From: an uncultured Bacteroidales bacterium
GTDB lineage: Bacteria; Bacteroidota; Bacteroidia; Bacteroidales; F082
DNA: 64,000 bases
Reading direction: 5' to 3'
Assembly: GCA_937896895.1 (NCBI GenBank)
Contig: CALBNV010000048.1
Span: forward strand, 34,872-98,871
The position numbers and the translations under genes are program-made. This document shows positions 1-8,245 of this stretch, in pieces; position 1 is the first letter of the stretch, and the number at the start of each line of letters is the position of its first letter. The notes beneath the pieces were generated by a model. That model did not search any database and was not told where the DNA came from. It was given only the letters and a program-made list of their open reading frames with translations.

Positions 1-1
1 A

Positions 2-598
2 AAGGATGCTGGATACAGACAAAAGTTCAAAAAATGGTTGACTGTAATTTCAATCGCGGTGGCAGTGATACTTCCGTTTATCGTTTTCCCGATGGACTCG
101 GTTTACAATAAGATTGTGTCTAAAGACAACAATATCAATACGGTGGCATTCGAAAACAGTCTGCACGATTCGATTAACATTATTAAACTTGACATTATTC
201 AGGAAAACGACACCATGATTATTCGTCGTGACAGCCTTGCGAGATTCGATATTTCTGATGACAGATACATAATCAGTTATGTCTCAGCCGGTTGCAGGTT
301 CTGCAAGATGGGATCCGAAAAGCTGATGATGATTTTGGAACGTAACGAAATCAGTGAAGAACATTTGAAATTCCTCATCTGGGGCTATGATGCTGACATA
401 ATCGACTTTGCGAAGGAAACCAATACAATGGATTGTGAATATTGGTTCATTCCGCCATTAATGTCGCTTGATATAACGTTCGGCAAGTTTCCGGTTTTCG
501 TGTGGACCGACAGCGGGTCGATAGCAAACAGCGGCGATACCAGAGACTTGGCGGAGAATGAGATAATTAGCTTTTTGGTTAGGAGAACGGGGGATTAG
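2..598 (+). CDS. C-terminal part of a membrane protein with thioredoxin-like domain (partial)
   Basis: The frame is open to the left window edge, so the true start lies outside. The visible 198 residues begin with a short charged stretch, then one hydrophobic segment (roughly residues 12-30 of the visible part), then a soluble domain. That domain carries a CRFC pair within SAGCRFCKMGSEKL, which resembles the CxxC redox site of thioredoxin-like folds. The layout of a membrane part followed by a periplasmic thioredoxin-like part recalls the Bacteroidota DoxX/BT_3928-type proteins, but the membrane portion is not visible, so this is only a suggestion. An internal TTG at 38 is not needed as a start. 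The gene runs toward repeat-rich DNA at 599-807. Confidence 0.6.
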   Translation, partial: KDAGYRQKFKKWLTVISIAVAVILPFIVFPMDSVYNKIVSKDNNINTVAFENSLHDSINIIKLDIIQENDTMIIRRDSLARFDISDDRYIISYVSAGCRFCKMGSEKLMMILERNEISEEHLKFLIWGYDADIIDFAKETNTMDCEYWFIPPLMSLDITFGKFPVFVWTDSGSIANSGDTRDLAENEIISFLVRRTGD

Positions 599-807
599 TT
601 TTTAGTCATTAGTTTTTAGTCATTAGCCATTAGTTTTTAGCTGTTAGTCATTAGTCTTTAGTTGTTAGTCTTTAGTTGTTAGTCTTTAGTTGTTAGTCAT
701 TAGCCATTAGTTGTTAGCTGTGATTAAAAAAGAGAGTTAAAAGTGAAAACTCCACTCTTAACTCTCCACACTTAACTCTCCACACTTAACTCTCCACACT
801 TTTAACT
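599..807. repeat. Low-complexity tandem heptamer repeats
   Basis: After the stop codon the sequence is built from about 7-base units of the form TTAGTCA, TTAGTTT, TTAGCCA and TTAGCTG (about 597-720). Three near-identical 14-base units containing CTTAACTCTCCACA follow (about 755-800). No gene is seen. Similar units recur in many other gaps of this window. Confidence 0.85.
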
Positions 808-1047
808 TTAATCTCTCCTCTTTGAAAGGGCGTATCCTGCGCCGAGGGCTGTGAGGATGAGCAGTCCGCTGCCGAGCGGTGCATTCTGATTGCCGTTAAC
901 CCCGTGCTCGGGAAGCGTCGGAAGCTCCAGACCGTTGTCTTCTCTGTTGTCGAAATCGCTCCAGTTGTTGAAGAAACCGTCGCTCTGCGCCATCGCGCCT
1001 GTTGTGAGACCTAATGTTATCGCTAATACTAATAATATCTTTTTCAT
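808..1047 (-). CDS. Small exported protein with PLGSG/hydrophobic/KRR C-terminus
   Basis: This 79-residue protein has an N-terminal signal peptide (MKKILLVLAITLGLTTGAMAQ). An acidic, Asn-rich middle follows, with an LPEHG stretch. The C-terminus is tripartite: a PLGSG motif, a hydrophobic helix (LLILTALGAGYAL) and a basic tail (SKRRD). That layout recalls protein-sorting tails such as PID-CTERM in Bacteroidota, which is known for that family and inferred here. The ATG at 1047 is chosen because the codon at 1056 is TTG. It lies 23 bases after the stop of the T9SS protein gene, so the two are probably co-transcribed. No sortase-like processing gene is visible in the window. Confidence 0.65.
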   Translation of the reverse strand: MKKILLVLAITLGLTTGAMAQSDGFFNNWSDFDNREDNGLELPTLPEHGVNGNQNAPLGSGLLILTALGAGYALSKRRD

Positions 1048-1070
1048 CTTTTTCAATTTTTCCGGTTAAA

Positions 1071-2705
1071 CTATCTGACAACTATCTTCTGTGTCATGAC
1101 GCTCTCGCCCGTCAGTCTGACGATGTACGCGCCGGTGTTGAGGCCGCCGACGTTCACCGTCTGGCCGTGAACCTCTTCGCTGATGACCACTCTTCCGAGC
1201 ACGTCGAATATCTGGAGCGTGCCTTCGCCGTTGATGACAAGTTCGCTGCCGCTCTGATATACGAAGTGTTCGCTGTCGCTCTGTCCGTCGTTGTGGCTGA
1301 TGGCGAGCTTCACCGTGAAGCGGTTTTCTTTGTCGGCGGGTGAGCCGATGAAAGAGTAGCTGTCTTCGAGAAGCATGTTGGTCTCGACGCCTGTCATGTT
1401 GTCGATGAGCACGAGGCTTCTGATGTCGTCTGTGGCGTTGAGGCTGATGCTGTAGTTGCCTGTCGTCATGGCCTTGAAGTTGAGTGGGAACACGGTGGTG
1501 TTCTCGTTCATGAATGCGATGGCGAAGTCTTCATTGCCTTGCGGGATGTAGAGCATAGGGGCTTCGGCGTTGCGGTGGCTGACCTTGTTGAGGCCGGTGC
1601 CTTCGCCGAACATCGCATAGGCGTTGTCGGTGTAGCTGCTGTTCGACACGATGATCTCGATGTTGGTGCTCTGCTCATTCGAGCGTTCGCCCTTGCTTCC
1701 CGAAGCCGGTCTGCTGATTGTTGCTTTGCAGCTTTCATTGGCTTGGACAAGGAAGCCCTGGAGCGGTTTGATTTCACCTGTCATAGGTCTCGTTCCCCAG
1801 GTGTTGTCATTGTTGAGGACATAGAAACCGTCTGCCAAACCGAAAGACTCGCTTTTGCCATCCGCAACGATTATTAAGCTTTCCGCCGGTACAGTTGTGA
1901 TATCATTCAATGTGATGTTCTGCATGAACGGGTTGCCGATGAGGTTGTAGCCATTGCCCTTGGCGGTTGTCAATGTCAAGTCAACATTGATGTCTTCAAC
2001 ATTGATATTGCCCGCGAAAGCGATGTCTGTCGTGGCTTTGTTTGAGTATATGTAGCCGATGCCCTTGTCGATTGTGGTGAAATCTGGATTTTGACCATCA
2101 GCAGGTCTTGCGTTTTCCCAACTGAAAGCGACTTCATTGAATCGGTACAGGTCGTAGTCTTGGTTAGTGATTCCGTCACTCGGGATGAGGTTTGTGATGC
2201 CTGTCACGTCAGTATTTGCTGCGAGTGGCGAGCTGATGGTGTACCAGCTTCTGGCTTGGTCATCTTTTGATGCCGGGGTATTTTCAATGTGTTTCATTGC
2301 GGTTGCTGTCACGCTGCTGCCGGTGACGAGCTGGCCACCGTCTTCGATAATAAGGTCTTCGGCTTTAGTGTTGGTCATCGTCCCAGAGACATTGAGGATG
2401 CCGCTGCTCTGGATGAGTATTGGGTAACTTACCTTGAGGTTGCTTGCACTCACTTCTTCGTTGATGGCTGAACCGAACAAAATGGTCAGCGTGTTGTCGC
2501 CTGAAAGTGTGTAGGTCTCTTTTGTCTCGCTGTTTACAACAATACTGATGGCATCGTTCTCGCCGAGAACGACACTTGGCTGGCTGCTGAGCTGATACCA
2601 GCCGTTGTTGTTTTTGTCTTGCCGTGTTACAACGGCGTTGATTTCCTGTGAGTTAGCTGTGATGCAGAATAGTATTCCGATGATGACTGCCAGTGATTTT
2701 TTCAT
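1071..2705 (-). CDS. Secreted protein with type IX secretion C-terminal domain
   Basis: A 544-residue protein with a signal peptide (MKKSLAVIIGILFCITANSQ), a long Thr/Asn/Ser-rich beta-strand body, and a C-terminal T9SS type A sorting domain. The sorting domain is recognised by LQIFDVLGRVVISEE followed by NTGAYIVRLTG and a final KIVVR. Such domains direct export across the outer membrane by the Por/T9SS system, after which they are cleaved off. The body shows no enzyme motif I recognise; phrases such as GNGYNLIGNPFMQNI and GFYVLNNDNTWG are typical of Bacteroidota surface proteins of unknown role. The start at 2705 is preferred over 2735 because the signal peptide begins there. A TATCTTTG box lies at 2744-2751. 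Confidence 0.8.
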   Translation of the reverse strand: MKKSLAVIIGILFCITANSQEINAVVTRQDKNNNGWYQLSSQPSVVLGENDAISIVVNSETKETYTLSGDNTLTILFGSAINEEVSASNLKVSYPILIQSSGILNVSGTMTNTKAEDLIIEDGGQLVTGSSVTATAMKHIENTPASKDDQARSWYTISSPLAANTDVTGITNLIPSDGITNQDYDLYRFNEVAFSWENARPADGQNPDFTTIDKGIGYIYSNKATTDIAFAGNINVEDINVDLTLTTAKGNGYNLIGNPFMQNITLNDITTVPAESLIIVADGKSESFGLADGFYVLNNDNTWGTRPMTGEIKPLQGFLVQANESCKATISRPASGSKGERSNEQSTNIEIIVSNSSYTDNAYAMFGEGTGLNKVSHRNAEAPMLYIPQGNEDFAIAFMNENTTVFPLNFKAMTTGNYSISLNATDDIRSLVLIDNMTGVETNMLLEDSYSFIGSPADKENRFTVKLAISHNDGQSDSEHFVYQSGSELVINGEGTLQIFDVLGRVVISEEVHGQTVNVGGLNTGAYIVRLTGESVMTQKIVVR

Positions 2706-2743
2706 TGTTATGTTTTGAAATTTACCTGTTTCCAATCAGGCTG

Positions 2744-2751
2744 CAAAGATA
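2744..2751 (-). promoter_or_regulatory. Bacteroidota -7 box TATCTTTG
   Basis: On the minus strand this reads TATCTTTG followed by CAGCC, matching the TAnnTTTG -7 consensus of the Bacteroidota primary sigma factor. It lies 39 bases upstream of the ATG at 2705. Confidence 0.6.
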
Positions 2752-2814
2752 TTGCTTTTTCCCACACAAACGCAAATCATTTTGTAAAAAAAACGAAATG
2801 TTGTCTGTGAGCCG

Positions 2815-2905
2815 TGAGCTATTAGCTATTAGCCATTAGCAATGAACCCTTTCACCTTTACCCTTTCACCTTTAACCCTTTCACCTTTACCCTTTCACCT
2901 TTGAC
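2815..2905. repeat. Tandem short repeats (TTAGC and CCTTTCA units)
   Basis: AGCTATTAGCTATTAGCC is followed by four or more CCCTTTCACCTTTA-type units just downstream of the LRR gene stop. The same TTAGC block, including CATTAGCAATGAACC, recurs at about 8155-8190, so this is a duplicated intergenic segment. Confidence 0.8.
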
Positions 2906-2910
2906 CTTTA

Positions 2911-4428
2911 CTACTTCTTAAACTCCACCTTCTCCGGATTGTAAAGTTTGACCGTCTTTGTGCCTTTGGTCACCTCCACGCTCGGGCAGTCGTCGCAGGG
3001 TTCTCCCATCTCGCCGAGGAACTCTTTGACGGGATCTGTGTATTCGCAGTTGAAATATCCGCCATGCCAAGGGGTGGCGCTATTTATTGGTTTGTCGGTT
3101 GAGAGCCAAGTGGAAGGTAACTTAAGGGCAACAGGAGATTCTGCTGTGCCAACACTGCCGAATGCATTATTAACTACCACATACGCCAAGAATGTTACAG
3201 ATGTTACATTTGAGCAATTACTAAAAGCGCCGCCGTCAATAGTACTTACTGCGTTTAAAAAGGTTAGTTCCGTTAAAGCAGTGCAATTTGCAAACGCCAT
3301 TCCCCCAATAGTGCTTACCGTGTTAGAGATGATTAGTTCGGTTAATGCAGTGCAATTTTGGAATGCACCAAATTCAATCATCGTCACCCCTTGCAAATCA
3401 ACGGAACTCAGGTTCGTACAATTTTGGAATGCGGCCTGTGCAACATTTTTTGATTTTACAGTTAACTTGGTCAGGGATATACAATCGTTGAATGCAGAAA
3501 ATCCAAAACTCGTCACGGTACTTGGAATGGTTAATTCTTTTATGCTATTGCAGTTGCTGAAAGCCATCTGTCCTATACTCGTTATCCCTTGCAAATCAAC
3601 GGAACTCAGGTTTGTGCAACTGTTGAAAGCTCCTTGTCCTATACTCGTTACCCCTTGCAAATCAACGGAACTCAGGTTCGTACAATTTTGGAATGCACTC
3701 TCTCCAATACTTTCCGCTTTTACAATTAACTTGGTCAGGCCTTGCAAACCGTAGAATGCTTGTGTTTCAATAGTGTTTACCGTACTTGGAATGATTATTT
3801 CTGCTACACCTACGCAACCAGCGAATGCCCTAATTCCAATACTCGTCACGCCTTCTTGTAAAGTGATGGAACTTAGGTTGGTGCAATCAGCGAATGCCTG
3901 TACTCCAATACTTCCTGCTTTTACGGTTAGTTTGGTGAGGGATGTCCATTCTTTGAATGCATAATTTCCAATACTCGTCACCGTGCTCGGGATAGTTAGT
4001 TCTTCCATACCAGCGCAACCAGCGAATGCATCTTCTCCAATACCCGTTATTCCTTCCTGTAAATTAACGGAACTCAGGTTTGTACAACCGTTGAATGCCT
4101 CTTGTCCAATACTCGTTACTGTGCTTGGCCATACCACAGCCGTCAAGGTCGTACGATTGGCAAATGCCCAATCCCCAATGGTGGCTATATCGCCATCAAA
4201 AGAGACTACGCCATAGTCAGCTTCCTGATAGTACACACTATTGGCATCATTGTAAGCAACGCCAAAATAATTTGGATTATTCAGCGTTATCTTCTGATGG
4301 TCAGATGTCCGGTACACAATCTGGTTGTTTTCCGGTGTCGGCAAGGGGTTGGGTTCTGGGGGTTCTTGTGCTTGTGCCAGTCCGATGCTGAGCGTCAGGA
4401 GGGCGAATAAAATAGTCAGTTTACGCAT
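2911..4428 (-). CDS. BspA-like leucine-rich-repeat surface protein with shared GEMG/CxxC tail
   Basis: This 505-residue protein has a signal peptide (MRKLTILFALLTLSIGLAQAQ), then about 15 LRR_5/BspA repeats (residues about 70-410) of the form IGxxAFxxCTxLxxVxLQ. A module with SVGTAxSPV and WHGGYFN follows. The last about 40 residues form a tail with GEMGEPC, a second Cys at 481, KGTKTVKLYN and PEKVEFKK. BspA-type repeats are known in adhesins of Bacteroidota and protists. The tail recurs almost unchanged in the genes at 6050, 8246 and 10677, so it is a common C-terminal module, possibly for surface attachment (inferred). Internal near-identical repeats at the DNA level (for example around 3380-3440, 3580-3620 and 3650-3700) make it prone to recombination. 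Confidence 0.85.
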   Translation of the reverse strand: MRKLTILFALLTLSIGLAQAQEPPEPNPLPTPENNQIVYRTSDHQKITLNNPNYFGVAYNDANSVYYQEADYGVVSFDGDIATIGDWAFANRTTLTAVVWPSTVTSIGQEAFNGCTNLSSVNLQEGITGIGEDAFAGCAGMEELTIPSTVTSIGNYAFKEWTSLTKLTVKAGSIGVQAFADCTNLSSITLQEGVTSIGIRAFAGCVGVAEIIIPSTVNTIETQAFYGLQGLTKLIVKAESIGESAFQNCTNLSSVDLQGVTSIGQGAFNSCTNLSSVDLQGITSIGQMAFSNCNSIKELTIPSTVTSFGFSAFNDCISLTKLTVKSKNVAQAAFQNCTNLSSVDLQGVTMIEFGAFQNCTALTELIISNTVSTIGGMAFANCTALTELTFLNAVSTIDGGAFSNCSNVTSVTFLAYVVVNNAFGSVGTAESPVALKLPSTWLSTDKPINSATPWHGGYFNCEYTDPVKEFLGEMGEPCDDCPSVEVTKGTKTVKLYNPEKVEFKK

Positions 4429-4440
4429 AATTATGATTGA

Positions 4441-4596
4441 TTAAAAATATTCTTGTACTGCAAATTCAAATTGTTGCATGAAGATTTGTTTGAAAGCGTA
4501 CAGATTATTCTGTTCATAGAAAATCAGCATCGCTTTTTTGTAGTCGATAGACTCCACCGTGCGGAAAGACAAAGGATATGCCTTGACGAATTTCAT
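4441..4596 (-). pseudogene. C-terminal remnant of a Fic-family protein
   Basis: A short open stretch ends in LSFRTVESIDYKKAMLIF, then YEQNNLYAFKQIFMQQFEFA. This resembles the C-terminal end of Fic/Fido AMP-transferases, where an LxFxxVDxxxYxxAMLxxYExN pattern and an FxxxY motif are usual. The catalytic HPFxxGN core is absent, so only a relic remains. It sits 12 bases upstream of the LRR gene and is preceded by a TACCTTTG box at 4675-4682, which may now drive the LRR gene. The match is by eye and moderate. Confidence 0.4.
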
Positions 4597-4674
4597 CACG
4601 GGTTGATGCCGGATGATAATGTAAAAATTGTAATATCTCTCGTTTTGTATCCATTGTCCTTTCAGAAATCGGCG

Positions 4675-4682
4675 CAAAGGTA
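4675..4682 (-). promoter_or_regulatory. -7 box TACCTTTG ahead of Fic relic and LRR gene
   Basis: Minus-strand TACCTTTG followed by CGCC matches the TAnnTTTG consensus. It is the only such box between the LRR gene at 4428 and the divergent ATPase gene at 4793. Confidence 0.5.
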
Positions 4683-4738
4683 CAAAAAACAATTCAAAGA
4701 TTTAAAGATTTATTTGTGAATAATTGAAAAAAAAGTGG

Positions 4739-4746
4739 TATTTTTG
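4739..4746 (+). promoter_or_regulatory. -7 box TATTTTTG for the DUF4143 ATPase
   Basis: Plus-strand GTGGTATTTTTGCGG. The preceding block (GAATAATTGAAAAAAAAGTGG) is nearly repeated before the ATPase gene at 15818 and, as a relic, at 7133-7156, which suggests a promoter region conserved with this gene family. Confidence 0.6.
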
Positions 4747-4792
4747 CGGACAAATTAGGAATACAACTCCTAATTTGTCCAATATATAACTT

Positions 4793-5929
4793 ATGTACAA
4801 ACGTATTCTGCAACAAAAATTAGTTGAACTTAGCGGTCGGTGGAGCGTGATTTCGGTGACCGGTCCGCGGCAGTCAGGCAAGACGACACTGTGTAAAATG
4901 ACGTTCCCCGACTATGGGTATGTCAATCTTGAAAGAGCGACAACACGTGAATTGATTCGTCAGGACATCGAAGGCTATTTGTTGAGCCACACCCACGGCT
5001 TGATTATCGATGAGGCCCAGAACATGCCGGAACTCTTTTCCGCAATCCAAGTGGTGGTTGATGAGCACAAGGACTTCCGATATGTTTTGAGCGGGAGCAG
5101 CGACTTCCTTTTAATGCAAAACATCACACAGTCGCTGGCCGGACGCGTCGCGGTTCTCCGGTTGCTCCCTTTAAGCGTCAAGGAGTTGTGTCAGGACGCA
5201 CAGGTCTCCACCGATGAACTGCTATGGCGGGGGTTTTACCCGGCAGTATGGGGCGACGGCAAATCACCTGATATGGTTTATGACAGCTATGTGGCCACAT
5301 ACATACAGCGTGATGTCCGCCAAATACTTAACATAAAAGACCTGAGCCTGTTCCAACGTTTCTTGACGATGGTCGCGTCACGGGTTAGCAACATGTTTGT
5401 GGCGTCATCCATCGCCGCCGAGTTGGGCGTTGACTACAAGACAATACAAGCATGGATGAGTATTTTGGAGACATCTTACACCGCCTTCGAATTGCAACCA
5501 TTTTACAAAAACATCGGGAAAAGACTGACCAAGACACCAAAAGTGTATTTTTATGATACGGGCTTGGTCTGCTACCTGCTTGGCATCGAAAACGCACAGC
5601 AACTCTCTCACCATCCGCTGCGCGGCGCAATATTTGAAAATATGGTAGTATGCGAATTGCTGAAAGACTGCTACAACAACGCCCGGAAGAACAACCTGTC
5701 ATTCTACAGGGATAAAAGCCACGAAGTGGATGTCATCCAGGAGGAAGCGCAAGGTGTCCGCGCCATTGAGATCAAATCGACCGAGCGTTTCCACCCCGAT
5801 TTCACAAAGAGCCTGAAACATCTGCAGTCGCTGTTGGGAGAGGAATTGCTGTCATCCAAGGTGGTTTATGCCGGTTCTGAGGAACTTGCAACACGGTATG
5901 GCGGATTGACAAACTACCTCAACTTGTAG
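4793..5929 (+). CDS. AAA_14/DUF4143 ATP-binding protein
   Basis: A 378-residue protein with the two-domain layout of the family. The N-terminal AAA ATPase has a Walker A motif GPRQSGKTT (residues 24-32), a Walker B motif LIIDEAQ (about 70-76) and a sensor-like VLSGSSDFLL. The C-terminal DUF4143 domain contains KVYFYDTGLVCYLLG, HPLRGAIFENMVVCEL and a nuclease-like EVDVIQEE...AIEIKS. The EVD...EIK spacing resembles PD-(D/E)xK folds, which is a family-level observation, not proof of cleavage. The cellular role of DUF4143 ATPases is not established. The gene stands alone, divergent from the LRR gene. A decayed close paralogue lies at 7294-8052, and more distant ones at 9246 and 15818. Confidence 0.9.
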   Translation: MYKRILQQKLVELSGRWSVISVTGPRQSGKTTLCKMTFPDYGYVNLERATTRELIRQDIEGYLLSHTHGLIIDEAQNMPELFSAIQVVVDEHKDFRYVLSGSSDFLLMQNITQSLAGRVAVLRLLPLSVKELCQDAQVSTDELLWRGFYPAVWGDGKSPDMVYDSYVATYIQRDVRQILNIKDLSLFQRFLTMVASRVSNMFVASSIAAELGVDYKTIQAWMSILETSYTAFELQPFYKNIGKRLTKTPKVYFYDTGLVCYLLGIENAQQLSHHPLRGAIFENMVVCELLKDCYNNARKNNLSFYRDKSHEVDVIQEEAQGVRAIEIKSTERFHPDFTKSLKHLQSLLGEELLSSKVVYAGSEELATRYGGLTNYLNL

Positions 5930-6049
5930 GTTGAACACATCAAAAGATTTAAAGATTTAAAGATTTAAAAATTCAAAGATTCCGCAGGTGGCCGGTGATT
6001 TCGGCAGCTTGTGGAACCTTAATGTTTTTGCGGGGTTATCATCGCTGTT

Positions 6050-6802
6050 TTACTGTTTCTTGAACTCCACTTTCTCGGGGTTGTAAAGTTTGACGGTCGT
6101 TGTGCCTTTCTTCACCTCGATGGCAGGGCAGTCGGTGCATGGCGTCCCCATTTCGCCGAGGGCTGCAGCTGCGCCAGCATCATAGGCGGCATGGTATATG
6201 TTCGAGTACTTAGTCTTCCAAGCATCTAAGTCAGTAATGGGCTGGACACAGGCCGCATCCTCAAAATCACCTAGTGGATAGAAGTCTTCTCCGTCGGTAG
6301 AGTAAATGCGCTGCTGATAATAGTCGGGCCATCCAACAAAACTATTGGCAGGAGTCGGAACTTGCGCATCTACCTTCACAATGGAGCCCACAGTTGCAGG
6401 GGCAACATTGGTAAAAATAGTATTATCAGACCCCTCATAAGATCCAACCAGACTTCCCCCTTGCATGATATAAACAGTTGATTCAAACATATCATGGGTA
6501 TAAGTTTGTTCAATATTTAAGGTGCCATACACATAAATAGTACTATTTTCGCAGTGGAAATCTTTTGTCACCGTTACGGTTTTTCCATCTTTTATTATCA
6601 GCACACCACCTTCATCAACAAAACAACCATCGACCGTTGCATCCTCTTCAACGACGAGAATTTTACAGGGAGTATAGGGGGAGCTAGGATCAACACGGAC
6701 ATCACCCATTTCATAAACATCATACGCCAGAGCATTAGCAGAAACCATGCACATTACTGCCACCAGGCAGAGAGTGCGAATTGAATTAAATAAGTTTTTC
6801 AT
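6050..6802 (-). CDS. Secreted protein with shared GEMG/CxxC tail, no LRR
   Basis: A 250-residue protein with a signal peptide (MKNLFNSIRTLCLVAVMCMV, cleavage near NALA). The middle is beta-rich with phrases such as VDEGGVLIIKDGKTVTV and STIYVYGTLNI, suggesting a short right-handed beta-helix or polymorphic-repeat fold (inferred). The tail has ALGEMGTPC, a second Cys at 225, KGTTTVKLYN and PEKVEFKKQ, matching the tails of the LRR proteins at 2911, 8246 and 10677. The tail is therefore attached to at least two different kinds of body. A TAATTTTG box lies at 7026-7033, which implies a leader of about 200 bases. Confidence 0.75.
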   Translation of the reverse strand: MKNLFNSIRTLCLVAVMCMVSANALAYDVYEMGDVRVDPSSPYTPCKILVVEEDATVDGCFVDEGGVLIIKDGKTVTVTKDFHCENSTIYVYGTLNIEQTYTHDMFESTVYIMQGGSLVGSYEGSDNTIFTNVAPATVGSIVKVDAQVPTPANSFVGWPDYYQQRIYSTDGEDFYPLGDFEDAACVQPITDLDAWKTKYSNIYHAAYDAGAAAALGEMGTPCTDCPAIEVKKGTTTVKLYNPEKVEFKKQ

Positions 6803-7093
6803 ATTGCTTGATTTTTAATGATTTAACAACATTCTGTCTGTAACTATTTACCAATAAATTTTGGCGTATACGCCTAAATTTTGCCGGATTCATAAGGAAA
6901 TCCACTAAGTTGACGATAAACAAGCCGTCATCGTTCATATAGGTTGGTTGCAGTCTCTTTTTATCTGCATCGCAAAAATATATTGTATTCGTTGATTCCA
7001 TGTAAATACACGTTTTTAACGACTGCAAAATTACTGCTTTTTCCCCACATACTTGCGAAAAACCAGCAAAATTTAGTCGTTAGTCGTTAGTCT
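6803..7093 (-). other. Long leader region upstream of the gene at 6802
   Basis: This holds a minus-strand TAATTTTG -7 box at 7026-7033 and about 200 bases of presumed leader. An open frame of 71 codons (ATG at 7001, ending at 6786 and overlapping the next start) lies inside. It contains NDDGLFIVNLVDFLMNPAKF and resembles nothing I know; it may be a gene relic or chance. TTAGTCG-type repeats lie at 7075-7105. Confidence 0.35.
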
Positions 7094-7156
7094 TTAGTCC
7101 TTTGCCCTTGATTTAAAGATTTTTAAATCTAAATGCGAATAATTGAAAAAAAGGTG

Positions 7157-7276
7157 GTCAGATGACCTGTACATAATCTGGTTATTTTCAGGCGTCGGCA
7201 GTACCGGCGTTTCTTGTGCCCACAGCCCCACGCTCAGCGTCAGGAGGGCGATGATTGATAAAAAGAGTTTGCGCAT
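7157..7276 (-). pseudogene. 5' relic of an LRR-protein gene
   Basis: The first about 40 codons (MRKLFLSIIALLTLSVGLWAQ ... PTPENNQIMYRSSDH) closely match the start of the LRR protein at 4428, which has LPTPENNQIVYRTSDH. Just after SSDH the match stops. The DNA then continues as the reverse complement of a DUF4143-gene upstream block (7110-7156, compare 4700-4738). The open frame runs on to 7094 but encodes unrelated sequence. This is a rearrangement joint at a shared GTGGT, leaving only the signal peptide of the old gene. Confidence 0.8.
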
Positions 7277-7293
7277 AATTTATTTGATTTTTT

Positions 7294-8052
7294 TCATTTT
7301 GAAATATCGGAAAACTTAGACTTATAGTTGATTAATCCGCAGAAAGGTAAAAGCAGTTGTTCCTGTCCCGCATAGACCACTTGCGAAGATGACAAGTTGC
7401 TCCTCAACAGGGATTGCAGGTATTTGAGAGCCCTGTTAAAATCCGGATGGAAACGCTCTGCGGATTTGATCTCATAGGCTCTTACTCCCTGTGCGTCTTC
7501 TTGAATAAGGTCAACCTCATGACTTTTATCCCTGTAAAAAGACAGGTTGTTTTTGCGTGCGTGGTTGTAACAGTCCTTGAGAAACTCGCAAACCACCATA
7601 TTCTCAAACACGGCACCCCGCAACGGATGATGGGCCAATTGTTGGGCATTCTCTATCCCGAGCAAATAGCACACCAGGCCCACATCGTAAAAATACACCT
7701 TAGGCGTTTTGGTAAGTCGTTTCCCGATGTTGCGGTAGAATGGCTGAAGGGTAAAGGCCGTATAAGAAGTCTCCAATATGCTCATCCACAACAACCTGCA
7801 ACACGGAAAACAGCTCCGGTAAGTTTTGCGCTTCGTCAATAATCAGTCCGTCGGGGTGGTTCAACAAATAGCCCTCTATGTCTTGACGGATCAATTCCCT
7901 TGTTGTAGCTCTCTCTAAATTCACATATTCGTAATCCGGGAAAGCCATCTTACATAATGTCGTTTTTCCCGACTGGCGGGGCCGGTGACGGATATCACGC
8001 TCCATTGCGCACTCAGTTCCACCAATTTCTGTTGTAATATTCGCTGATACAT
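7294..8052 (-). pseudogene. Decayed AAA_14/DUF4143 ATPase, deletion plus frameshift
   Basis: This is a close paralogue of the ATPase at 4793. Read from ATG 8052 it encodes MYQRILQQKLVELSAQWSVI, then loses frame in the Walker A region because one C is missing where GPRQSGKTT should be. The frame continues through LIIDEAQNLPELFSVLQVVV, then jumps from VVDEH directly to SILETSYTAF. The jump corresponds to about 395 bases missing relative to the intact gene (from 5060 to 5455), joined at a GATGAG present at both ends. The C-terminal DUF4143 part (HPLRGAVFENMVVCEF, EVDLIQED) is otherwise well preserved, so decay is recent. Confidence 0.85.
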
Positions 8053-8100
8053 ATCATAAATATTATGGACAAATTAGGAGTTGCATTCCTATTTTGGCCG

Positions 8101-8108
8101 CAAAGGTA
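8101..8108 (-). promoter_or_regulatory. -7 box TACCTTTG of the decayed ATPase
   Basis: Minus-strand TACCTTTG followed by CGGCC, 49 bases before the ATG at 8052, matching the TAnnTTTG consensus. Confidence 0.5.
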
Positions 8109-8153
8109 CGACATTTTTTCATATCCGCAGGAAAAAATCAGCGAAATATCTTC

Positions 8154-8243
8154 GAGCTATTAGCTATTAGCCATTAGCAATGAACCCTTTAAACCCCTAA
8201 CCTTTCACCTTTCACCTCTAACCTCTAACCTCTAACCTTTAAA
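8154..8243. repeat. Tandem short repeats (TTAGC, CCTCTAA units)
   Basis: AGCTATTAGCTATTAGCC, then CCTAACCTTTCACC, then three CCTCTAA units. The first part duplicates the block at about 2815-2850, also placed just after a gene with the GEMG tail. Confidence 0.8.
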
Positions 8244-8245
8244 CT

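Noticed and set aside
599..807. Possible CRISPR array from regular short repeats
   Set aside because: Units are 7-14 bases in direct tandem without unique spacers, and no cas gene is present.
2948..4216. Long plus-strand open frames opposite the LRR gene
   Set aside because: They are mirror frames created by the repetitive LRR coding sequence; they have no signal peptide or domain.
6786..7001. A 71-codon minus-strand open frame ahead of the gene at 6802
   Set aside because: It lies within the presumed transcript but has no recognisable motif, and it overlaps the next start; noted only as part of the leader region.
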